The notes under the pieces were generated by a model. It was not told the DNA's origin and made no database searches. It worked only from the letters and a program-made list of their open reading frames with translations. Below are positions 9,842-21,800 of a DNA stretch of 64,000 nucleotides, piece after piece (within the stretch, counting starts at the first letter, position 1; every line of letters starts with the position of its first letter). A program made the translations under genes and the position numbers. This DNA is from Pieris napi. Its lineage: Eukaryota; Arthropoda; Insecta; Lepidoptera; Pieridae. The stretch is from the NCBI RefSeq assembly GCF_905475465.1, contig NC_062244.1:8258501-8322500 (forward strand), written 5' to 3'.

Positions 9842-12800
9842 ATGAGTTGGCTCCGCAATACATCAACAATGCTTGCCCGACAATTGTCACGAACATTAGA
9901 CCCTCGACATGATTATGAGCCCCAAGCTTGCTACAACTCATTCTGTAAGCATTGGCAACAAGCTCATGATATTATTTTGAAGTCTAAGGTAATTATATAA
10001 TATAATTTACGAAAATAGCCTAAATTTTGATATATTCTGTAATCTTTCATACCAAATTTACAGTAAAAATATTCTGGTATTCTAAAGATAGGATAAATCT
10101 TTATAATATTTAAAATAGTATGTGTGTATAACATAGGTACTTTCTTTCCTTTAACTGAACTAAGCCAAGTACAGTTGACATTATTCAAAATATAGAAAAT
10201 TACATTTTAATGTTTTTTTAAACATTTCTAATTTTTCCTACAATGCAGATATTAGAAGTGTGAAATTTTTATCAGGTACTAGTCTATTTACATAAATAAG
10301 ACATAATTATAATATAAATATATTTTATATTCTTACAGCCACAGCACTTACATGATGATGTATTAGGAGTTGTTAATCATTTAGAGCAACTGTCTACCCT
10401 TCTTGTATTAGAGGCGAGAGCAAGAGAAATCAGTACAACTCAAAATCCACAACCATGCTTTGAATATCTGCTTAGTGAGAATGTCCTGGATAAATTATAT
10501 GATTGGACTATATGTACTGGAAAGTAAGCATTTGATCTCTATTGTTTTAAAAGTATTTGATAGATGTTTTTTGTAAATGTCCTTAAAGAAAATTTTGTTT
10601 ACAAATATTAAAAAATAGGTTAGTTATGGATTATAAAAAGTTGTGTTTAAGTAGTTATGAGATCTGCCTGATTCTTTAGGTAAATAGATTCTTGACAATC
10701 AATCATAACAGTTTTTTAAAATAGAACTCTGAAATGATTGTGATGGGTTAAATAATTAAAACAAATTCAACCATTTTTCATAAAATAAGCCAGCTAGTAT
10801 TGTATGTCAAAGTCTAATCCCATATTTCTTTAACAGTTGTTTATCAGAAGCTGGATTTCACAATAAAGCATATGTATGTAAATTAACTAAGGCAAGGCTT
10901 ATCAGCATTACAATTTCCTGTGACTCATTTGTTTAATGAACTCATGATATGAACTCTACATAATATGTATATTATCAATAACTTCCTTGACCTAATAAAA
11001 TAAATATAAATGAAGAAACAAATACACCAAAATAAAAGGGATCTATATAAAAACTTATCCCGTTATTAATAAACAAATTAAACTAGTCCAGCCCTCTTTT
11101 AACTAAAGAAATCTACTCTTCTTCTTACTAAAGAAGTTAGAAGAAGAGTTAGTTAACAGGCCAATTATACGGATTCATTTTTTCTTACTAATAGGGTAAT
11201 ATTTTTATTAGTTCTCAATGATAATTTATTATTTAACCATCTTCACAGTATATGATCTTTTGGTCATGTCAGTGCATATAAGGTTTTGTAACTGAACATG
11301 AAAAATTTATAAGAATTGTAAAATATAAAAACTTGGGTATCTATGTACATATAAATCAGACAGTTTCATATTTTCTTTTACCATTTACAAAATATAAAGC
11401 TTATTAATATATTATCAGTATATTATCAAATGACTGATTAAATATAAGTGAAGAGCAAAATTAATCTCTCAATTGGATATTTTGCAGATTATATTGAATT
11501 ATTAGGGTGAGGAATTTAAACAATATTAATATAAAATGTGAAGTACCACTACCTCATTTACTTTTATAAAATTTTATTTTGTCATTAAGATGCAAACAGT
11601 AATAGATAACCTACATTTAAGATGAATACTATGAAATATAATGATAGTTCTGTGAATGACTCTTTACACAATAACAATAAAAACAAACACTATTGCTGTT
11701 TGTAGATTATTATTGTAAGACGGTGTTTGCATTACATTAATATGACTGTTACAACTCCTTTTTGATATTATTAATTGATTTATAACTGTGACGTATATAC
11801 TAGTATCTTGGCTACTTACAAAGTTGTTTATTACATTTTTAATTTGTTACTTCGGTTATTTTGGGTATAAGTTTTAGAATAATGTATCTCATCCAGGTTT
11901 ATTAAAATAGGCATAAATAGATTGTCAGTGTAGAGTATCTCTACTCTACATGACAATCTATTAACTGATTTTTCTGACTATTAACTCTACAAACCCAACT
12001 CTTTGGGTTTGTAGAGTTAATAGTCAGAAAAAAATTACTGCTCATTAAATTAGAATTGAAAATAAGTAGTGTTGTTTGTTTTTATTACAGATATGAAAAT
12101 GCCTTAAGATTGGAACAGCTGCGGCTGTATGGGCATCTCATAAGTTTTTATGGATCACAAGTATGCAATATCATTTATTAAACTTGTTTATCATGACAAT
12201 TATATTCTGCTTCACACTCCCAAATATTTCAAATTTATATAACCCTTTGCATAAAATTATTAGGAGACATATTTAAATGATTTACTAATTAGCTTTAAAT
12301 TCTAATTAATTTGCACAACATCTCATTATGGAAAAATTTGTTTCACAATTTCATACTTGTTTTGATTTTTGAGTATCCAAGTATATACAGGGTGGCCAAA
12401 AAGTCGTGGATCAAACGCAAATAGGGGATAGATGAGGTCATCAGCGGCAAAAAATTGTTTTACGGGAGGTCTCTAAGGTCAACCCCTGCAGAGTTATGAT
12501 TTATTTTGCGTTTTATAAGAAAATTGACTTTTTCGTCCTAGAAATATATTAGAGCGACTCATGGTCATGTGTAATACCTTTTCAGAATTCATATTAAATG
12601 CGCCAAAACTTGTAATACAGGGTCACTTTTCGGTAGAGTAATTTTATTTCACAGTGGGGTCAGAAGTAAACAAAAAGTTTTGATTTGAAAAAATTTTATA
12701 TCGTATAACTTAATATTATCTTCAATACACTCAATAAAGAACTATAAATAGTATGTGTTAAGCAAGAACTCATCAGTACCAATCTAGTGGATATTATGAG

Positions 12801-15800
12801 AAAGATACAGGATGTAGATATTTTCGAATTTTAAACAGAATTAGTAAAAAAAAGTTAATTTTCATATAAAAACCAAAATAAATCATAACTCTGCAGGGGT
12901 TGACCTTAGAGACCTCCCGTAGAACAATTTTTTGCCGCTGATGACCTCATCTATCCCCTATTTTCGTTTGATCCATGACTTTTTGGCCACCCTGTATATA
13001 TGAGATATATTTTTGTGTGATTTTATTCATAATGGGCCAAACATATTTATAATTAAGAGGTTTATTAAATAACTAATTTCAGGTTATAGCAGCTGAACCA
13101 TTTTTACGTCCACTTCTGAAATTATTAAGCGGCTTCAGGGATCAATTGGCGCCGCCAAATCTAGAGAGTAAGTTATATATTTGCGTAATAAGGTAAAACT
13201 AAAAGTATTTCATTAAGAACAACGGTCTTGTACGTTGCAAATGTCACTGTCAAGTTATCTTCTATGAAAGTTTCATTATTTGTTTACGTAATAAAACTTC
13301 TTTGCAGGTCAACTTGTAACGGTACTCAATCAGCTATGTATAACGTTGATGCAGAATCTGAAGTTTGTCGATTTGTTCTTCTTAACTACGCACACGCAAA
13401 ATGGATCGATCCCAGAGTAAGTTACAAATCTACTTATTGTCTATAGTATCGAATATTTTTTATTACTGATCGAATTTTGAATTAATTTTTGGCTGACAAT
13501 AAATATTCGATATTTATATTTATTATGAATCTTATTGTGTGCGAGTTTTCTTTAACCATCCTTTTATTGCGGGCGCCGATGACAAAAGTGTATAAATACC
13601 TAGGCTCAAAAAATATACCTGTTTGCATTTATCAATTTCTCTAAAGTCTCGTTTGTACCCCAATCCTGGCCTCATATTTCTAAGCATTTATTATCATTCC
13701 TTTCCTACTAATCGGAAACAATTATGGATATTCGTTCTCCACTATTTGGGTGTCGTAGTGATTTTCTATGCATCATTTAATTTCCTTTTTTGATAGGTAT
13801 TAGATTGCGGAAAGTAAACTCACTTTCAATAAATTAAGTTATTTTTTTTGGAAACTACTGCAAAAGTACCGGCGTTATGGGAACTAATATCATTCTTATT
13901 TGCTACGCAACATTTCGTTTATTATTTAAGTATCAAGGTGATGATTGATTCAACAATAATTACGTACTTTCTAAGTAAAACGTCGAACGTATTACAACAT
14001 AAAAAATGTTTTTTTTGCACTTTGCACTGCTTCGGCCTCGAATTCCTCGACGACTCTCTTTCCGCAGACTCTTCTTTTATCGAACAGGTGGTGGTTGCCC
14101 TACCCAACTACGCTCTACCCTGAGTCGAATTGGTTTACCGTAATTCAAATTCAAAAATCATTTAATCATATTGGTAACACTTGTCAGTAACTAAATACAT
14201 ATTAATGCTTCTAATTTTACATTTAGTGCCAGTTCTCAAATCAAGGGCGTAGAACGGAAGAGAAGAACTGGCAATAAACTCTCCGCCACTCTTTTTAATC
14301 GCCTGGTTTTTTTCTTACACAACGTTTGTAAGGAGCTGCAACCATTAAACCACGTTCCACATGACATCTTAAGTAATTAATAATAATAACATAAATTAAA
14401 AACAAAGAGTTGTCCTCTATCAGCAGGAGGCATGGTGAAATAGGAGCACGCACTTAAATTCTCGTGGGAAGAACACGCAAACACATAGTCGCAATAATTA
14501 ACAGAGCATTAAATATCTGAGACATTTCAGGTTTATAATAGGCCAGTTGTTATTATCATCGGTGCACCGCGAAGGTTCTTGCGGCTCCGTTTCCCGCGAT
14601 GCTTTCCTTCTTTGTGCAAAGATGTCCGCTCGTTCCGAACAACTCGCTGAATGTTTGCTCACGGGGAATGCTTGTCCAATACTTGCTACTGGTGAGTTTA
14701 TTAAACGATATTAATTGGTTGTATAGTTCCTCAAATCCTTATCACTCTTGTGACATTTTAAATATGACGAAAAGAGATAACATATTTTTACTTTTAAAAA
14801 GAAAAATTTAATTTACATTTTGTGGCACGATCGACGGAAAGAAAAGGACTTTAATGCAGTATTCTAATTATCTATATTATTATTTAGTCCGTGGCCATTA
14901 AGACTGATTCAATATGTTTTTTTTGTTCCTGGCGGACTGCAAAATATTATAAATGCATACAATTTAATGCTTCCAGGTCTAAGTGGTCTGTATTCCCTTC
15001 TCCCTCGCACATTAGGGGAAGGCATCCTCCGTCTCACACCAGATGACGTCAACAAAGTGCATAAGTTGACGTTGTTCATAGATTCGTTGGAGTTTTGCAA
15101 TGCTGTAGCACAGGTAATGTGATTTTTTATCATAAGGAAATCCAATAATACTATGTAGTTTCTATTAAGGTACAGATACAGTGTTTTTGTGTTCTATTAT
15201 ATAACTATGTATAGATAAATAAATAAATATGACTTTTCAAAAATGTTCATAAGTAATGATAAAATGATGCAATAAGGTCCATATTCTAATTTGTATCTCA
15301 TTTTCAGCGCTGTCAAAATTCATATAGAAAAAAGTTTTGATAGCTCTTAAAACTTGAATAAAACTTATTTTAATGACGGTCTAGAAAACGTGCCTTAATA
15401 TTTAGGGGCCGTAAAATATTACGTAAGCAGATTTACTGCCATTTATTTCCCCCCCCCCCCTCTTCTCTTGTCAGCAAAAGTAAGCAAAGCTCTCAAAAAA
15501 AAATTGTACATAAAGGTATTAATTTTTTGTAGCAATCCTCGAAAATTCATTTCGTTTTCAAGCATAGACAATGTGCAGGTAATATGTGTAATAAAGTAAA
15601 TAATTATACTTGAACGGCCTCTTCTGAAACACATATATTTCTAGGTCGCTCACCCGTCGATAAGAGCACAACTCCTGGATTTGCTATTACAAGGTTTTCT
15701 TGTTCCTGTCATGGGACCAGCGCTTTTACAGGTATACGACCTAATTTGTTCGTGATTTTTGATCATATACGCTTTTCATAATTCATAATGGTTAATTTTT

Positions 15801-18800
15801 TGTAACATTTTTATATTTGAATATGCACTAACAATATTTATCAAGCGTAATTCTTTCATTCAGTCTACTGCATGCTTACGCCCGAACCCAATAACCAATC
15901 ACAATCCATAATACGCCATCTGAGATAGTAATCTTAATCCAAATGATGTAACAAGTGTGCCAATAACCAATCGACGGATAGTAATAACCATCTGTCGATA
16001 CAAGCTTTCCATGGGAGGTCGTATCGGTGTCTGTGGATAGATCTTTGTATGAAAATGACAGTTGACGAAAGCTCGATTTCAACAGTTAATTATTTTAACA
16101 GATTTTAACTTACACAACTTTCTTGAATTTTTTGTTATGTTTTAAACATACAAATGTATATTTTAATGTTTTATTTGGTTTACATTGATTATAAATGAGT
16201 TTTAATAAATTAATATGAGTGAAAACTTGGTAAAATGGAACGACAAAGAGCATTTTATGCGTCGCCAAAAATGGATTGTCTTCGTAGGGTTTGGTTATTG
16301 GGATGCAGATAGGAGATCGATCGACTGTCACGGTTGAAAACAATCTGAGATTGTAGATTAATTATTGGGTTCGGGCGTTAATGGATCAAAGATCTAATTG
16401 AACTGTCATGAAGCTTCATAGTTAAAATCTCTGCAATTAGCTTTAAAAAAATCTTTAAACTAATGGCAGATATGCAACTACAAAGCGATATAATACTAAT
16501 ATTTCATAATTACACACACACATCAACCAAACAATTATTAGTACAGTAATCCCTCCTATAACATGGTAGCAGAACACCGCATTATAGAAACGCGTTGTAG
16601 GAGTATTTTCTCATAACGCACTTATATGACCCTATATAAGAAGTGTAATTAAGTACGTGCAATTATTTAATCAATTACCGTCTAAATGATTAGCGTGTTT
16701 AACCAATTCAAAAGGGCATTAAAGATATCAGAATGAGCCTAGTAGACTAAATTATAGGCTGTCTGTTGGCGATGTGTATCTCGTTCGTATATATTAAGTT
16801 TCTCATGTAAAAAAATTATATTTTTGTATTGAGAAATAAAATTCTTTAAACATTATATAACGCGTTAAACATTTATCATTTGTACATAACAAATGATAAA
16901 TGTTTAACTTTTCTCGAGCGTACAAATTATTCTAAATGTACAGTATACAAATATAACGTGTGCAATTCCCCCGTTATATGGGGGAATACTCGTGTTATAC
17001 GAGGGACTAAAATCGCGTAATATAAAAATGCGTTATAAGAGTATCGTGTTACATAATGTTCTTCGAATATACAAAAAACATTATGGACTGGACTGTAACT
17101 GGTGTTATTCGTTTTGGCTATAATTTTTTTTTTAATTTCGTTAATGATCAATCCCTTAAAGTGATGTTCAGAAACGAGATTTAGTGTGAACTCCAAAATA
17201 ATAATTAGAAAATCGTAATTTCGACATCACTAAATTCATTACATTTTTGACATACTCGATTCTGAATATAACTTAGAATAAGAATCGCGATTAAACGCTA
17301 TATATAAATTCCATACGTCAAAAATGTATTGGATTTTAAAACGGGAGCTTATTAGCTTATTCTATATACATCTATTTTACGTAATATTGTGTTTTTAACG
17401 ATTGTCGCAAAAATATGGAAATAAGGAAGCTTTCGTGGTAAGCGCGGGTTTGGTATGCTATTGTTTGAGACGGTTTAGTGACTGTGTGATTTTGTTTTTG
17501 TGCTCAACATAAACAATAGTAAAAAACAAGAGTCAATTGCCAAAATAAGAGATTTATAAAAGTTTTTTATATGGAAACAACACATTTGCCTATTCGTATA
17601 GAAGTACGCCAAAAGTATTAAAATGTGTTGGTCCTGCCACCAAGTATTCGTATCATGTTCAGTTATGACAGTTTCGACTATATGTCAATACGATACTGCC
17701 AGTTTCTGAGATCTCAACAATTTTTCGTCAAATTTGTATAGTTTTTTTACACGCTTTTTTGTTTGAATCATATGTTTTTGTGCTTTTTTAGTTCCAAATA
17801 CGTCCAAGACTGCTCAAGTTTTCCATATAAAAAATATTTTTACTTATATTATGGAAACTATTTCATTTTACGCATTGTTTTTTGTTATTGTTTATTGTTA
17901 AGGGTTAATATGCTTTATATTAGTTTCATCCATTTCTATTATTTGGTCCTTCGAGTCGGACTTTTCATTTATTAATTTGACATTCTCACTTAGATTACAC
18001 ATTGCATGTTTGTTCTAACGTATCAATTTAACAAATTGGTTTCTTTTTGCTTTCTTAATTTATGATACCAATTAATTTTGTGAACATTTTTTTATTACAT
18101 TTCAAAACCTCAGATCCCAAAATTTCAGGATATTTCAAAGAAAACATAACTTTTTGAATTATTATGAGGTTTCTTTGTGGTGTTAGTACGTACAAATGCG
18201 TTCTTGTCAATAAAGAAAACAATAATGTACTTTAAAAAAAATCCATATTGAACAATCATTACAGTTAACTTACGCATATTAACATAAACAGTGGTAATCA
18301 ATTAACCAGTCAAAGAGTTTTCACATACCGCATTAAGTTTGTGGTCCTATATTTGTTTACCAACTACCGTCACTCAGCCGTCATACCAGCGCCTAACACG
18401 AAATACTAACCGTACGACGATCGTAGACGAAAGGGGAAACGTTGCAGACTGGGGCCATCGAACAAGCGGCGGCTACGGCGTACTTTGAGCTACTGATTCG
18501 CTGTATAACGCCTGAGGGACTTATGAGGGTAGTTCTACATTTTCTCTTCACCTATGAATATGATGGAGTGAAGATGATCGATGTGCTTCTGGCTCGGCTT
18601 GAAAGCAGTTCGCAGGTGAGATAAATTGTTTATTTAATTTAAATGTCCTTACTCAAAAGGACGGAAATGTTTTTTTTTTTTGTCTATAGAGGTAAGTGTA
18701 GTAGAAGCGAGAATTAATAAACTTTTCTTTTGATCAGACCGTCAAGAAAAAATTGTGTTCTGTCAAGGGATGCCTGGCAGATGTGAAAGATCGAAAATAT

Positions 18801-21800
18801 TTTTTACAAGTAATATGCTAGATGAACGACATATTACAATAGTTCCTCTATATATGGCACAACGAAAAAATAAAATATTACGATTTCTTTCCAAATGACT
18901 GTTTATTTTTATTAAATACAAAAATTTGCTCAAAAACTATGCAGTTATAAGTACAAACCTATTCTTTCTGCCCGTTTGCTCCCTGTCCTATAAAAATTTA
19001 AATATAATTCAAATTGCGACAACAATCGTTTTTACCGGCGAATATAGATGTTTCACATCATAATAAATATATAATAATATTTAAAAATATATTTTTCAGC
19101 TGTCCTTAGTAACACTCTCCCTTATGGAGACTTTAATTGATCTAAATTGTGAGGACGTCATGATCGAGCTGGTATTCAAGTACCTTTTAAATGGGCATCA
19201 CATGATCTTACCGCATAAGCACAAATTATCAGATCCCGAAATGTATAGGCTGGCATCTGTGGCCTTCTTGGAGTTAAGCCCGAAATGCTGTAAGAGGCCA
19301 TTGGAAATGACAAAAGCGTGGGTCGAAGAGATGGCGGCAAGTGGAAGGAAGGTTCTGGAACTTAGTAGTAATGACAGTAGGAGAGTGAATGGAGTACACG
19401 GAGATATTGCTATGAATGATCTAGTCCAGGATATCAATTTTGATTATGGGGTAAGTTCTATACCTTACGACAAGCGAATATTTTATAACTAGTTTTGTCT
19501 ATTAACTAGTTATGCCATACGTAACTTTTTTGTTTACCTGAAAATCGAATGCAGGACTCGCCAACTTAAATTCTAAAAACTGTTGAATTTTTAGATTTTT
19601 CCCCTCTACTTAACCTTGTTATACCAGATTACTTTTCCGTTCCTGATAATTAAATACATATCTATAATCACGACATTTATCTATGCAGTGACTTCAGAAT
19701 AATATTAAAAATAAGTTATTACAAACGTTTCAGAACCCGAACGAAACCCTAATCAGCAACTATCATGCATACCTTTGCGATAGTCGCTTTGAGATAGTTA
19801 CGCGATCCATTGCGTGCGCGCATTGGTCCTCGAAATACAATACAATTTCTCCCAAAAGAGAACCGAACAACAACACGAATATCAAAGAAGCAGAGCATAC
19901 GATAGATAGCCTAGTTTCAATTTGCACAAGTGGATATGACACTTTTAAAACGTCAGAAAAAAGTGACACTTCGGAAAAAGAAAACAGTCTCAATTCCTTG
20001 ACAGAGGAAAAAGAAGGAAAGGAATGTTTGGAGGAAAAGCAACAAGTTATTGATGAAAAGGAAAATGTTAGTTTGAATTCTTTTGGGGAAACTAGCGGTT
20101 ATAATAGCTTTTTAAAGGTGGATTGTGATGAGGGATTTGCTGAGGATTCGTTTAGGAAGAGTTTTGAAAAGGAACCTGAGGAGTTCAGCGAGGGTGATGT
20201 GCCCGTGGGAAGTTGGAGGGTCAGCACTGATAGTATTATTGGTATGTCACACTTTTATTACGACTAACGTCAAAAATTTTGTCAAGTTGGTAATTTTTCA
20301 TACAGAGTCGATAAAACTATTGTTGAAAATATAAAGGCAAAATTTAGCTAATTTTATAAAACCACTAGCTGACCCGGCAAACGTTGTTTTGCCATTTACA
20401 CTATTTCTAGGAAACATTTTTTTAGTTCAATAATAATAACTATCTACTATGATTAAAAATAGGGGTTGATCGTAGAAGGGTGAAAATTAAGGGTTGTATG
20501 TATTTTTGTAGTTCATAAAAAATCTAAACCTAAAACATAAAATTTAGGGGTGAAAGATAGATAGTAGCTGATTCTCAGATTTACTGAATATGTATAAAAA
20601 TTTCATAAGAATCGGTCGAGCCGTTTCGGAGGAGTATGGGAACGAACATTGTGACACGAGAATTTTATATATTAAATAACATACTTGTTACTACCTCAGT
20701 ACTAACTCGCTTCATTACATATGTAGCTCGAATATGTGGCTCGAATGTCAATCAAACTTATAAGTTCTCAGAGGTGTCATCCATTTTTTCTGTACGAAGT
20801 TTGACAGCAAAACGAAATTGTGACTTGAAATACGAATATGAATATTCAATTTAATTATTTTAATTACGTACACTGTTCATAAGATTTGATTGGTAATGGT
20901 CTATGGTCTATGATAAAATATGCGTTCGGTCATTGGTCAGCTTTCACCTTGATAACAATTGACAATCGCAGCATCCCTGCAGCCGTCTGTTGTGTCATGT
21001 CAAAATCATGTTACAGGTCCGCTATTAAGCAGTCTTCTTAGGAAGACGTCGCGTTGTTTAGAATCGGATGTTACGAGCAACTGCCACGTCACGAGCATCA
21101 TCTGCAAACTGTGCTCGTTTCCATCAGTCCTACTGGTGGCAGTTGTACTGTGCCCTACTTTGACGCCTAATGTACCGTCGTTGTATCAGGTAAGCGTAGT
21201 TGCATCACAGTTTTTCACAGAGATATTCCAAAGCACCCGGCCTTTTAGTTTTATTAAAAGGCTAAAAGGCCCCTTCAGTTCACCTCTGTATTAATTAAGT
21301 TAAATGATTGTTCAGTATGTTTAAGCATTGAAATATATAAACGAGATAAGATAAAATTAGTTTTAATTATCAGTAAAGGCATGTCTATATTGGCCCAATA
21401 TATCCATACATAATATATAGTCCATGTTTTCATCATTTAAAATAATTGATCTGCGTATGTTAGAGTTTTGTGAGAATAAATAGTTTTTGAGTCCAAAATC
21501 TTAACATTATTAGAAATATAGCATCGACAATTTAAAAGACTTAGGTGGTCGCAAAGTGAGACATTCGATTTTAAAAACTCTTTGAATTACATATTTACAA
21601 TTACATATTTATTTTTATACGTAATCACAAAATATGTAATATCATACTACTTCGTACGCTTTGCTGATTAATTCACTGAGGTACAACGTATGCAGCTGTA
21701 CAAAGATGACGTACGACCTCATATGGAATACTCTCATCTCTGGGCCGGTGCTCCCAAATACCACCTCCTTTTTTGACCTAATTAAGGGAAGGGCTTGTTA

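Noticed and set aside
13848..14123. 91-codon plus-strand frame in FHIP intron 5
   Set aside because: Runs into the LINE fragment, and the FHIP phases require this region to be intron.
15400..15480. TTAGGGGCCG...ATTACGTAAG with a 12-C run as a fifth copy of MITE family C
   Set aside because: Only short similarity at one end; no matching right TIR or internal block.
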